Source of the DNA: Rhodospirillales bacterium
Lineage (GTDB): Bacteria > Pseudomonadota > Alphaproteobacteria > Reyranellales > Reyranellaceae
Length of the DNA stretch: 64,000 nt
Assembly: GCA_016185145.1 (NCBI GenBank)
Contig: JACPOB010000100.1
Coordinates: 1 to 64,000 of the forward strand
Reading direction: 5' to 3'
Shown one piece after another: positions 9,331-17,968 of this stretch. The notes under the pieces are model-generated. The model had not been told where the DNA came from. It searched no databases and saw only the letters and a program-made list of their open reading frames with translations. A program made the position numbers and the translations under genes. Within the stretch, counting starts at the first letter, position 1; the number at the start of each line of letters is the position of its first letter.

Positions 9331-10304
9331 TTCGGGACGGAGTCGTTGGTGTAGTAGGTGGCGAGCGGCTTGTCGCCGAACAGCTCGCCCGCGTCCTTCA
9401 GCGTGGCGAGAAGCCTGGTCCACTCCTCGTCCGACTGCCGGCCCCAGTTGGGATCGGTCGGGGGCGTGGAGAGCGCAAGCACGCCCTTGTTGTAGTCGAC
9501 GCAGCGCTCGACCGTGCCGGCGAGATGCACCTTGGCCTGCATCAGCTCGCAGGCCGCCTTGAAGTCGCGCGCCGCTTCGGCGAAGCCGCGCTTGGTGGCG
9601 GCCAGGAACTTGGCGACGGTCGCCGGGTTCTTCGCGAGGTAATTGCCGTTGGCCGCAAAGCCGAAACCGATCAGCGGCACGCCGTAGTTGCTGAGCAGCA
9701 TGGTCTCGGGCTGCTGGTTGGTGGCGCGCACATAGGCGTCGAAGGCCGGGGCGTCGCCGCTCACCGCGTCGATCGTGCCGCCGAACAGGGCGGCGGTCTT
9801 GGCGTTGGCGTCGAGCGCCACGATGTTGAGGTCGGTGAGCTTCATCTTGTTGGCTGCCGTGAAGACCTTCAGGCTGAGCCCGTCCGAGCCGCCGGGCGTG
9901 CTGCCGATCTTGATGCCCTTCAGCGACTGCGGGCCGTCGAGCTTGACCTTGCCCTTGATGCCGACGAAGGCGGCGGCGGTCTTGTGCTGGTAGATGCCGA
10001 CCATCTTGATCGCGCCGCCCTTGCTGATCATCTGCGCGGCGTTGGTGGTGTTGAGATGGGCGATGTCGAAGCCGCTCTGGCTCAGCATCAGCGCCGTGGT
10101 CGCCGAGCCGCGCCCCTGCTCGAGCGTGACCTCAAGGCCGGCCTCCTTGTAGTAGCCCTTGTCCTGCGCGACCAGGAACGACGCGTGATAGGGCAACCAC
10201 GCCCAGTCGAGCAGCACCTTCACCGGCGTCAGCGTCTGCGCCGCGGCGGGAAAGGACGCCAGTCCGATCGCGCAGGAAGTCAAAGCGAGAATGCGTCGGA
10301 TCAC
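9327..10304 (-). CDS. ABC transporter substrate-binding protein, NMT1/THI5-like
   Basis: A 325-residue periplasmic protein with a signal peptide (about residues 1-22, ending FPAAAQ). The mature part begins in the THI5/SsuA style: VKVLLDWAWLPYHASF, then DKGYYKEAGLEV. Members bind pyrimidine precursors of thiamine, alkanesulfonates, nitrate or aromatic acids. The start is a GTG with GAGGAGG upstream, and that ribosome-binding site overlaps the permease stop. The enzymes downstream are unlike thiamine salvage, so the ligand is open. Confidence 0.9.
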   Translation of the reverse strand: MIRRILALTSCAIGLASFPAAAQTLTPVKVLLDWAWLPYHASFLVAQDKGYYKEAGLEVTLEQGRGSATTALMLSQSGFDIAHLNTTNAAQMISKGGAIKMVGIYQHKTAAAFVGIKGKVKLDGPQSLKGIKIGSTPGGSDGLSLKVFTAANKMKLTDLNIVALDANAKTAALFGGTIDAVSGDAPAFDAYVRATNQQPETMLLSNYGVPLIGFGFAANGNYLAKNPATVAKFLAATKRGFAEAARDFKAACELMQAKVHLAGTVERCVDYNKGVLALSTPPTDPNWGRQSDEEWTRLLATLKDAGELFGDKPLATYYTNDSVPK

Positions 10305-10314
10305 GGGTTCCTCC

Positions 10315-11109
10315 TCAGGTCGTTGCGTCGCGCAGCATCAGGGTTTCGCGTTGGCTCGGGTGCCAGGGCAGCACCAGGCGCTCGACCCATTCAGCGGCAC
10401 GCCACAGCAGCACGCCGAAGATCGAGAAGACCGTGACTGCGGCGAAGGCGAGCGAGGTGTCGGTGTCGCCGACGGCACGGATCAACAGATGGCCGAGACC
10501 GGCATTGGAGGCGACGAACTCGCCGATCACCGCGCCGACCGGCGCCAGGGTGACGGCAAGCTTGACGCCGGCGCAGATGCTGGGCAGCGCGTTGGGGAAC
10601 TGGATCTTGTGCAGGACCTGCAGGCGGCTCGCCCCCATGGCGCGCACCATCAGGAGCTGCTCGGGATCGGCCGACTTCAAGCCGGTCACGGTGTTCACGA
10701 TCACCGGGAAGAAGGTGAAGGCCACGACGAAGAACATCTCGCTCTGCAGGCCGAAGCCGAACCACACGAGGAACAGGGGCGCGATCACCACCTTGGGAAT
10801 GGCATGCGCCACCACCAGCCATGGCGTGAGGATGCGATCGACCAGGCGCGAGCCCGCAATGGCCGCGCCGGCCGCCAGCCCGAGCACCACCGACATGATG
10901 AGGCCCAGCCCCGCCGCCATCACCGTGATGGCGAGCTGGCTCAGGAGATACGACCATTTGGCGACGATCGTCTCGGCGACATCGGTCGGCGCCGGCATCA
11001 GGAACACCGGGACCCCGAATCCCTTGACTAGGCCCTCCCACAGGGCGAGGCCCAACGCGCCGCTCAGCAGCGGCCACATCATCCCGGCGACGAAATTCTT
11101 GGCCTTCAT
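10315..11109 (-). CDS. ABC transporter permease (SsuC/TauC type)
   Basis: A 264-residue inner-membrane protein with about six hydrophobic segments and the EAA-like loop (MVRAMGASRLQVLHKIQFPNALPSI in part), which docks the ATPase. The ATG overlaps the stop of the ATPase gene by four bases. With the ATPase upstream and the binding protein downstream it forms a complete importer of the nitrate/sulfonate/taurine family. Confidence 0.92.
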   Translation of the reverse strand: MKAKNFVAGMMWPLLSGALGLALWEGLVKGFGVPVFLMPAPTDVAETIVAKWSYLLSQLAITVMAAGLGLIMSVVLGLAAGAAIAGSRLVDRILTPWLVVAHAIPKVVIAPLFLVWFGFGLQSEMFFVVAFTFFPVIVNTVTGLKSADPEQLLMVRAMGASRLQVLHKIQFPNALPSICAGVKLAVTLAPVGAVIGEFVASNAGLGHLLIRAVGDTDTSLAFAAVTVFSIFGVLLWRAAEWVERLVLPWHPSQRETLMLRDATT

Positions 11110-11873
11110 CCGACCAGCACCCCGGCCTTCTCGAAATGCTCGCGGATGCGCCGGCCGATGGCGGTGAACTCCGGCGTCTCGCGCACCGCGAGCCGCCGCG
11201 GCCGCTCGAACGGCACGCGGATGTCGTCGAGGATCGCGCCCGGCCGGCCCGACATCACCAGCACGCGGTCGGCGCAGAAGATCGCCTCGGCGATGCTGTG
11301 CGTGATCAGGAGCGTCGTGACGTGCTGGGTGGTCTGCAGCCGCTGCAGGAGCACGTTCATCTGATCGCGCGTCAGCGCATCCAGTGCGCTGAACGGCTCA
11401 TCGAGGAACAGCAGCGCGGGCTTCGTCAGCAGGGCGCGGGCGATCGCCACACGCTGGCGCATGCCGCCCGAGAGCTGCCAGGGATAAGCCCCGGCAAAGC
11501 CGGCGACATCGAGTTCCTTCAGGAGTTCGCCGGCCCGCACCTCGAGGCCGGCCTGCCGCTTGATCTCGGCCGGCAGCATCACGTTGCCCATCACGCTGCG
11601 CCATTCGAGGAGAAGGTCGCGCTGGAAGACGATGCCGATGTCGGGCACCGGCCCGTCGACCGGCGTGCTGCCGATGCTGATGATGCCGCGCGTCGGCGCG
11701 TCGAGGCCGGCGATCAGGCGCATCAGCGTGCTCTTCCCGCAGCCGCTCGGGCCCACGATGCTGACCGCCTCGCCGGCGCGCAGCTCGACCGATAGGGGCG
11801 CAATCGCCTGCACCCCTCCGGCGCCGCCATATGTCTTTTCGACCCGTTCGAGACGGATCGCTCCTCCCGCCAT
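11106..11873 (-). CDS. ABC transporter ATP-binding protein (SsuB/TauB type)
   Basis: A 255-residue ATPase. Visible are Walker A GPSGCGKST, the Q-loop in GIVFQRD, the signature LSGGMRQR, Walker B LLFLDEPFSALD and the switch His in LLITHS. It is the first gene of the operon that runs down to 4655. The ribosome-binding site is weak. A LacI-type operator candidate lies 28-41 bases upstream of the start. Confidence 0.93.
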   Translation of the reverse strand: MAGGAIRLERVEKTYGGAGGVQAIAPLSVELRAGEAVSIVGPSGCGKSTLMRLIAGLDAPTRGIISIGSTPVDGPVPDIGIVFQRDLLLEWRSVMGNVMLPAEIKRQAGLEVRAGELLKELDVAGFAGAYPWQLSGGMRQRVAIARALLTKPALLFLDEPFSALDALTRDQMNVLLQRLQTTQHVTTLLITHSIAEAIFCADRVLVMSGRPGAILDDIRVPFERPRRLAVRETPEFTAIGRRIREHFEKAGVLVG

Positions 11874-11900
11874 CAGGCGACACCCCTTCCATACCCCTTA

Positions 11901-11914
11901 TGAAATCGTTGTCA
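11901..11914. promoter_or_regulatory. Candidate LacI-family operator
   Basis: TGAAATCGTTGTCA fits the general LacI-family operator pattern TGNAANCGNTTNCA with one mismatch. It is a partial palindrome centred on CG and lies just upstream of the importer operon that encodes its own LacI regulator. Binding is inferred from pattern and position only. Confidence 0.4.
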
Positions 11915-11944
11915 TGATCGCCATCGAGAGTCAAGACACACCGA

Positions 11945-12196
11945 GTGAAATTTACGCACGGCGCCGTTGTCGCGACCTTCATCGATGAGAGGCGCCGGCG
12001 CAGGCAACTGCGATGCGAAATCGCGCAGCTCGAGGCGATGGGGTCTCTCGATGCCGTTCTGGCAGCCGCCGGCCTCATGCGTCGGTGCCGCGAGTGGCCG
12101 TCAGGCAGCGAGCCAACGGAGTTCCGGGCCCGTGTGACGGCGACACCTCCCCAACGTCGTCGGGGAGGCGACGCTTCATGCCGTCCGGACCTTTAG
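11945..12196 (+). CDS. Doubtful small open frame in the gap
   Basis: An 83-codon frame from a GTG, with a very basic middle (ERRRRRQLRCEIAQLE) and a short helical part (SLDAVLAAAGLMRRC) faintly like DUF1127 peptides. Its last third is the half copy of palindrome family A, and no ribosome-binding site is clear. It may be a decayed small gene or chance. It fills most of the 319-base gap between 11873 and 12193, which otherwise holds only the operator and the repeat. Confidence 0.2.
   Translation: MKFTHGAVVATFIDERRRRRQLRCEIAQLEAMGSLDAVLAAAGLMRRCREWPSGSEPTEFRARVTATPPQRRRGGDASCRPDL
12141..12172. repeat. Half copy of palindrome family A
   Basis: CGACACCTCCCC, a short loop, then GGGGAGGCGACG: the same arm as the right-hand part of the compound elements at 3648-3786 and 31500-31628. 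It lies just beyond the stop of the M24 gene. Confidence 0.65.
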
Positions 12197-13323
12197 CCGC
12201 AATCGAATATGCGGTCGGTGGGGAACTTGTCCGAAATGAGCTGCGGCCCGTTGGCGCGCACCACGAACATGTCCTGGATGTGCCAATGGCCGATATGCGG
12301 CTCCATGGCGATCACCATGCCGTCCTCCAGGACACGCGGATTGCCGCGCGAGATCACCGGTTCCTGCTGGTGCCACCAGGCACCGACGCTGTGGCCCGCG
12401 ATCATGTGGTGGTAGTCCATGCCGACGGAGGCGAACTTCTTGACCACGAAGTCGTAGACCTCGCCGGCCGTGCGGCCGGCCTTCAAGTGATTGCAGGAGG
12501 CGAGATAGACGTCGCGCGCGACCGCATACTCGCTCTTCTGTTTCTCGGTGGCGCGGCCGACCACGGCGCATCGCGACTGGTGGCCGGGATAGCCTCTGAC
12601 ATAGGTGACGTAGTCGGTGCGAATGGCGTCCCCTGCGGCAAAGGCGAAGTCGCTCTCGCCGCCGTAGGCGACGGTGTTGCGGCTCGAGTTCAGGATGCCG
12701 TGCGTGAACTCCGATCCGCCGGCAAGGCAAGCACCGACAAGCGCGCCGTGCAGGTCGCGTTCGCGGCTGGCCGGCTTCGTTCCTGGGAAGCATTTGAGGA
12801 AGGCATCGTCGAGCACGTCGGCGCCGATCTTGAGTCGCGCGATCTCGCCCTCGGTCTTGACTGCCCGCACATGGTCCATGATCGGCGCCAGGTCGACGGT
12901 CCGCAGCCGAGGCAAGCTCGCCTGCAGGGCGGAGAGATCGGCCGCCGTGACATAGTTCAGCTCGAGCGCGATCCTGGATTGCGCCAGCCCCATTTCGGTC
13001 AGCGTCTTGGCGACGCGGCCGATCGGCGCCTCGACATAGCCTTCATAGACATCGAACGTCTCGATCCAGGAATCGCGCGCCGCGAGGTCCCTGGCGATGG
13101 CGTTCAGCACGATGCGCGGCTCGCCCGCGCGCGGCCAGATCACCCATACCGAGCGCGGCGAATCGGCGAGGTCGACGTGGCGTGCGAGTGTGCCCGGATA
13201 GGCGAAGCCCGCAAGATAGGTGAAGTTCAGGCCGGCGCGCGCCACGACGGCGTCCAGCCCATGGGCTTCCATCGCCTCGTCGAGGCGCTTCAGGTTCACG
13301 AGTTCCTTGACGGTGTCCTTCAT
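12193..13323 (-). CDS. M24 family, creatinase-like 'pita-bread' hydrolase
   Basis: A 376-residue protein with the creatinase N domain (about 1-140) and the pita-bread fold after it. The ligands expected for a two-metal aminopeptidase are only partly kept. The first Asp is present (DAIRTDY), the His is in GHSVG and one Glu is in MEPHI. The second Asp position reads GYPGHQSR, and the last Glu position reads HIQDMF. It may therefore be a metal-free creatinase-type hydrolase, not a peptidase. It follows the amino-acid importer, whose substrate it may cleave. Confidence 0.82.
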   Translation of the reverse strand: MKDTVKELVNLKRLDEAMEAHGLDAVVARAGLNFTYLAGFAYPGTLARHVDLADSPRSVWVIWPRAGEPRIVLNAIARDLAARDSWIETFDVYEGYVEAPIGRVAKTLTEMGLAQSRIALELNYVTAADLSALQASLPRLRTVDLAPIMDHVRAVKTEGEIARLKIGADVLDDAFLKCFPGTKPASRERDLHGALVGACLAGGSEFTHGILNSSRNTVAYGGESDFAFAAGDAIRTDYVTYVRGYPGHQSRCAVVGRATEKQKSEYAVARDVYLASCNHLKAGRTAGEVYDFVVKKFASVGMDYHHMIAGHSVGAWWHQQEPVISRGNPRVLEDGMVIAMEPHIGHWHIQDMFVVRANGPQLISDKFPTDRIFDCG

Positions 13324-13336
13324 TTCTCTCCTCCAT

Positions 13337-15040
13337 TCACACTTCGGCCTGCTCGGCAGGCCGTTCGATCAAGCGCAGGAAACGCCGGGTCCGCTCTTGT
13401 TGCGGCCGGTCGAACACGTCCTGCGGGCTGCCTTGCTCGACGATCTGGCCCTCGTCCATCAGGACGATGCGATCGGCGACCTCGCGGGCGAAACGCACCT
13501 CGTGGGTGACGACGATCATGGTCATGCCGGCCTCCGCCATGCGGCGGATCGCGGTCAGCACCTCGCCCACCAGCTCCGGATCCAGGGCGGACGTGGGCTC
13601 GTCGAACAGCATCAGCTTGGGAGACACCGCGAGCGCTCGGGCGATCGCCACCCGCTGCTGCTGGCCGCCCGAGAGGCGAAGCGGCAGGTGGTCGACATGG
13701 TGCGCCAGCCCCACCGCGCCCAGCAGCCGCCGGCCGCGGGCGCGCGCCTCGGCCTCGCTCTCGCCGTAGACCTGGACGGGCGCCTCGGTGACGTTCTGCA
13801 GCGCCGTCAGATGCTCGAAGAGGTTGAAATGCTGGAACACCATGCCGATGCGCGCCTCGGCACGCGCCTTGGCAAGTTCGCGCACCGGCCGCAGGCGGCC
13901 GTCGCGGCGCTCGTAGCCGACGGGGCGACCGTCGACCAGGATCTCACCCTCGTCCATGTGCTCGAGGTGATTGATCAGCCTCAGCAGCGTGCTCTTGCCC
14001 GATCCGCTCGGCCCCATGACGACGACGACCTCGCCGCGCCGCACGTCGAAGTCGACGCCGCGCAGGATCTCGCGGCCGCCGTAGGCCTTGTGCACATTGC
14101 GGCAGGAGACGAAGGCCGCGTCCGGCGCAGCCGTCGCGGCTGCCTCCGTTCCGATCAGGCTGCTCCAATCCATCGCCCCGGAGGGCCCGGCGGGCGATGC
14201 AACTGCGGCTGCCGTCACGCGGGCGCGCACGAGACCCAGGCGCTCCGCCCATCGCCGGAGCGGGCCGGGCGATCCGGCAGATCGCCGCTCGATCTCCGGA
14301 TTGAACCGCCGTTCCAGCTCGTGCTGCAACGCCGCGACGGCGCTGGTCATGACGAGATAGAGAATGCCGGCGGCGCAGAAGACGGTGAAGAACTTGAAGT
14401 TCTGGCCGACGATCTGCTGGCTGCGGAAGGTGAGCTCGTTGACGAAGATCACCGAGGCCACCGACGTTCCCTTGATCACGCTGATCGATTGGTTGGCGAG
14501 CGCCGGCAGAATGGCGCGCATGGCCTGCGGCAGGATGATGCGCCGCAGGGTAAGGAACGGCCCCATGCCGAGCGAGGCGCTGGCAATGGTTTGGCGGCGA
14601 TCGACCGAGAGGATGCCGCCGCGGATGATCTCGGCGCAGAAAGCCGCCTCGTTCAACGCAAAGCCCAGGACCGCTGTCGTGAAGCTGTCGAGCTTGATGC
14701 CGAGCGGCGGCAAGGCGTCGTACAGGAACACGAGCTGCAGCAGGACTGGCGTGCCGCGCATGAACCAGATGTAGAACCAGGCGGCGGCGCTGAACGGCGC
14801 GAAGCTCGAAAGCCGCATCAGGGCGAGAACGAGACCCAGCACGACGCCGGCCGCCACGGCGATCACCGAGATCTGGAATGCCGTCAGCGCGCCGCTCAGC
14901 AGGAAGCCGGAGAAGCTGTAGTCGACCATTTCCAGCAGCGCATCGACAAACTCGGACGCCTGCGCTGCCGCCGGCAGCGACAGCACGACCAGGAAGGCGA
15001 TGCAGGCCGCGCACGATCGCCGGAATGCCATCGTCGTCAT
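13337..15040 (-). CDS. Fused amino-acid ABC permease and ATPase
   Basis: A 567-residue fusion. Residues 1-240 are a HisM/GlnP-type permease after a signal-like start, with an EAA loop around ASASLGMGPFLTLRRIILPQ. Residues about 315-560 are a GlnQ-type ATPase with Walker A GPSGSGKST, signature LSGGQQQR and Walker B LMLFDEPTSALD. A linker of about 70 residues rich in Ala and Arg joins them. Separate subunits are the rule in this family, so the fusion is notable. Its start is one base after the binding-protein stop. Confidence 0.93.
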   Translation of the reverse strand: MTTMAFRRSCAACIAFLVVLSLPAAAQASEFVDALLEMVDYSFSGFLLSGALTAFQISVIAVAAGVVLGLVLALMRLSSFAPFSAAAWFYIWFMRGTPVLLQLVFLYDALPPLGIKLDSFTTAVLGFALNEAAFCAEIIRGGILSVDRRQTIASASLGMGPFLTLRRIILPQAMRAILPALANQSISVIKGTSVASVIFVNELTFRSQQIVGQNFKFFTVFCAAGILYLVMTSAVAALQHELERRFNPEIERRSAGSPGPLRRWAERLGLVRARVTAAAVASPAGPSGAMDWSSLIGTEAAATAAPDAAFVSCRNVHKAYGGREILRGVDFDVRRGEVVVVMGPSGSGKSTLLRLINHLEHMDEGEILVDGRPVGYERRDGRLRPVRELAKARAEARIGMVFQHFNLFEHLTALQNVTEAPVQVYGESEAEARARGRRLLGAVGLAHHVDHLPLRLSGGQQQRVAIARALAVSPKLMLFDEPTSALDPELVGEVLTAIRRMAEAGMTMIVVTHEVRFAREVADRIVLMDEGQIVEQGSPQDVFDRPQQERTRRFLRLIERPAEQAEV

Positions 15041-15041
15041 G

Positions 15042-15905
15042 CTACTTGGTCAGGACCTCTGGCTCCGTCGCCAGGCTGTAGTCGACCTTGTTGGCGTCGA
15101 AGATCTTCTTCAACTCGCCGTTGGCGCGCAGCGCTGCGAGGCCGTCATGGATCGCCTTGACCAGGTCGTTGTTGTTCTTCGCCGTACCGGCGCCGATGCG
15201 CGCGCCGGTGACGACGCCGAAGGCCGTCTCCACCGCCGGATTGGACGCGGCCATCATGTCGCCCACGAATTTGTTGGTGAGCAGCACATCGGCCCGTCCG
15301 TTCTGCACCAAGCGCAGTCCGCTCGGGATATCGGTCGAGGTGATGACGTTGATCGTCTTCTTGCCTGCGGCGACGCATTTCTCGCCGGCCTGCCGCAGCA
15401 TGGCCTCCTGCGTCGTGCCCAGCCCCGCCGTGCCGGTGAGCCCGCACAGGTCGTCGAGCGACTTTATGGTCTTGGGATTGCCCTTGGGCACGATGGCGCC
15501 GGTGGCGGCGTTCATGTAGGCGACGAAATCCATGCGCTTGGCGCGCTCGGGCGTGTAGAGCAGCGTGTCCCACATCACGTCGATCTGCCCGGACATCGTC
15601 GCCGGAATGAGGCCCGTCCACGCACCTGTGGTGAACTCGATCGGCACGCCTACGCAGGCGAACACCGCACGTGCGGTATCGGCATCGAGGCCGAGCAGAT
15701 GATTGAAATCCTTCGGGTCGCGATAGCTGAACGGCGGGCTTTCGCCGTCCTGTCCGATCTTGAGCTTCTTGCCGGCAAGCGACGGATATTTGGTCGCAAG
15801 CTTCGCCGGCTCGCAGGCCGGTTGGGCGATGGCGGCCGAGGAAAGCGGACCGATCGCGACGCTGGCCGCCAATAGGGCAGACACAAATACATTACCAAAA
15901 CGCAT
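15042..15905 (-). CDS. Amino-acid ABC transporter substrate-binding protein
   Basis: A 287-residue periplasmic protein of the bacterial SBP_3 family, with a signal peptide of about 28 residues ending SSAAIAQ. The core shows LKIGQDGESPPFSY, then LGLDADTARAVFA and the mid-protein IDVMWDTLLYTPERA. I chose the ATG at 15905 because GGGAG lies just upstream and it gives a proper signal peptide. It heads the importer and M24 operon and diverges from the LysR gene. Confidence 0.92.
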   Translation of the reverse strand: MRFGNVFVSALLAASVAIGPLSSAAIAQPACEPAKLATKYPSLAGKKLKIGQDGESPPFSYRDPKDFNHLLGLDADTARAVFACVGVPIEFTTGAWTGLIPATMSGQIDVMWDTLLYTPERAKRMDFVAYMNAATGAIVPKGNPKTIKSLDDLCGLTGTAGLGTTQEAMLRQAGEKCVAAGKKTINVITSTDIPSGLRLVQNGRADVLLTNKFVGDMMAASNPAVETAFGVVTGARIGAGTAKNNNDLVKAIHDGLAALRANGELKKIFDANKVDYSLATEPEVLTK

Positions 15906-15998
15906 GATCACTCCCAGATGATTCCTTGACGACAAGGCAATACCCCGCGCCAACGCGACAACAAATGAAATCTTGCTATGCCCTCTAATGCATTTTTG

Positions 15999-16008
15999 TT
16001 ATCGATAA
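15999..16008. promoter_or_regulatory. Palindrome at the LysR gene start (possible operator)
   Basis: TTATCGATAA is a perfect palindrome ending four bases before the LysR ATG. Flanking T and A runs extend the symmetry with one mismatch. It lies in the 106-base divergent promoter region and is the most AT-rich part. It could be an autoregulatory site or part of a -10 region. No ribosome-binding site fits between it and the ATG. Confidence 0.35.
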
Positions 16009-16011
16009 AAA

Positions 16012-16908
16012 ATGAACACGCGCCATCTCGAGACACTGCTTTGGGTCGTTCGCCTGGGCGGCGTCGGCGCGGCGGCCCGCCATCTCAACCTCACTCAGCC
16101 GGCCGTGACCCGGCGTATCCAGGACCTCGAGCGCGAACTGGGCGGGCCCCTTTTCATTCGCGAAGGTCGCAACGTCGCGCCAACGCCGCTCGCCAAGGCA
16201 TGCGTCGCCAATGCCGAACGGATCCTCGCCGAGATATCCCTGATGCGGATCGCGGCCAGCGGCCGGAACACCGTCGAAGGGAAGATTCGCGCCGGTTTGT
16301 CCGAGCTGACTGCGATGGCGTTGCTCGACCGGCTGCTGATCTGGATACGCGAGACCTACCCGAACGTCGTGCTGGACTGCGATGTCGACCTGTCGTCGCG
16401 CCTTCTCGGTAAGCTCGCGAAACGTCAGCTCGATATCGTCTTCGTTCCGGGGCCGGTCTCGATTCCGGACGCGGTGAAGATGCCGATCGGCTCGTGCACG
16501 CTTTTGTGGATGTCGAACCCCAGGCTGTTGCGCACGCATCGAAGATTGACGCCGCTCGACGTCGGCGAAATGCCGATCATCTCCCTGCCGCACGACGCCG
16601 ATGTGCATTGGGCAATGGTGAAGTGGTTCGAGCAGGCAGGCGTCCAGCCTCGCCGCATCAGCTATTGCAACAATTTCAGCGTTACTGCCTCTCTGGTACG
16701 CAATGGGCTGGGTGTCAGCCTGCTGCCCTACGAAATGTTCCGCAGCGAGATCGAAGCCGGGTCACTCGTCGTGCTGCCGGAGAGCCCGCCGGTGACCAAG
16801 CCTGAATACTCCGTGGTCTATTTGCCATCCGCCGACCTCGATATCCTGTCCCGGATGGCCGCCTTCGCGCGCGAGCAGACGCTGTTCGAAAGTGCGCCGC
16901 CTGATTGA
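16012..16908 (+). CDS. LysR family transcriptional regulator
   Basis: A 298-residue regulator. The N-terminal helix-turn-helix is clear (GGVGAAARHLNLTQPAVTRR), and the rest is a LysR substrate-binding domain. It is divergent from the amino-acid ABC importer and M24 operon, its likely target. The ATG follows an AT-rich palindrome directly, with no ribosome-binding site, so the message may be leaderless. Its stop lies eight bases from the convergent decarboxylase gene. Confidence 0.93.
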   Translation: MNTRHLETLLWVVRLGGVGAAARHLNLTQPAVTRRIQDLERELGGPLFIREGRNVAPTPLAKACVANAERILAEISLMRIAASGRNTVEGKIRAGLSELTAMALLDRLLIWIRETYPNVVLDCDVDLSSRLLGKLAKRQLDIVFVPGPVSIPDAVKMPIGSCTLLWMSNPRLLRTHRRLTPLDVGEMPIISLPHDADVHWAMVKWFEQAGVQPRRISYCNNFSVTASLVRNGLGVSLLPYEMFRSEIEAGSLVVLPESPPVTKPEYSVVYLPSADLDILSRMAAFAREQTLFESAPPD

Positions 16909-16916
16909 GTGGCCCG

Positions 16917-17777
16917 TCAGCTTCCCAGGAAATCCCTTGTCCAGCGCGCGTAATCGGCATCGCGCGTGACGCGCTTCATCAGCTCGGCGTCGGCGATGCC
17001 CGTGAGCCTGCCGGGCGGCGTGCCGTCGCGCAGGGCGCGCAGCGTGTCATGGATCGCCTTCACCGCGGCAGCGAAAGGCTGGTGGCCCTGCAGGGCGATG
17101 CGGACGCGGCGGGCGCTGAGATACGACAGGTCGGTGAGATCGCCCGACACGCCGCCCAGGATCAGCGGCAGTTTCGTCGCGGCGGAAATCGCATCGAGCT
17201 CGGCGCGGGTGCGCACGCCGACGAAGAACAGCGCATCGACGCCCGCCTCCTCGTAGGCCTTGCCGCGGGCGATCGCGTCGTCGAGGCCGCTGATCTGCAC
17301 GGCACTGGTGCGGCCGGCGATGCACAGCGCCGGATCCTGGCGGCCGGCAAGGGCCGCCTTCATCTTGCCGACGCCTTCGGCGATCGACGTGAGGCGGGGC
17401 TTGGCCGTGCCGAACGGCGTCGGCAGATCGGTGTCCTCGAGGCTCAATCCGCCGACGCCCGCCGTCTCCAGCTCCTCGACCGTGCGCTTGGCATTGAGCG
17501 CATTGCCGTAGCCGTGGTCGGCATCGACCATCAGCGGCAGGTTGCCGGCGCGGTTGATGCGATAGGCCTGGCCCGCGAATTCACTGAGAGTGAGGACGAT
17601 CAGGTCTGGGGCGCCCAGCACGGTGAGCGAGGCCGTCGAGCCCGCGAACATGCCGACCTCGAAGCCGAGATCCTCGGCGATGCGGGCGGAGATGGGATCG
17701 AACACTGAGCCGGGATGCACGCAACGGTCCCCGGCGAGGATTGCGCGAAAGCGCTTGCGGCGGTCGGTCCAGTTCAT
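16917..17777 (-). CDS. Isocitrate lyase/PEP mutase family protein, oxaloacetate decarboxylase-like
   Basis: A 286-residue (beta/alpha)8 enzyme. VHPGSVFDPISARIAEDLGF, VDADHGYGNALNAKRT and LSLEDTDLPTPFG closely follow the pattern of the Pseudomonas oxaloacetate decarboxylases in this superfamily. Decarboxylation of oxaloacetate to pyruvate is therefore the best guess; methylisocitrate lyase-like cleavage is the alternative. The ATG at 17777 has GGAGAG upstream. It diverges from the MFS carrier gene across 191 bases that should hold both promoters. Confidence 0.85.
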   Translation of the reverse strand: MNWTDRRKRFRAILAGDRCVHPGSVFDPISARIAEDLGFEVGMFAGSTASLTVLGAPDLIVLTLSEFAGQAYRINRAGNLPLMVDADHGYGNALNAKRTVEELETAGVGGLSLEDTDLPTPFGTAKPRLTSIAEGVGKMKAALAGRQDPALCIAGRTSAVQISGLDDAIARGKAYEEAGVDALFFVGVRTRAELDAISAATKLPLILGGVSGDLTDLSYLSARRVRIALQGHQPFAAAVKAIHDTLRALRDGTPPGRLTGIADAELMKRVTRDADYARWTRDFLGS

Positions 17778-17968
17778 GCGGTTCTCTCCTGCTGCGGTGC
17801 CGAACGTAGCAAAGGCATCGCAGCAATGCAGGAATCGTGTTTCGACGGGCAAACGCGGCGGCCCAAAGCCTTGGCGCCGCTGAAACCACGGGCGTAGCGT
17901 TTGCGTCAGGGACGGCGTGCCGGTGCGCAGCATCCAGCCCGAAAAATGAAGCGCACAGGGGAAATGCC

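Noticed and set aside
13220-15160. A 646-codon plus-strand frame opposite the fused ABC gene
   Set aside because: It is a shadow frame; the minus strand carries Walker A, Walker B and signature motifs in the right order.
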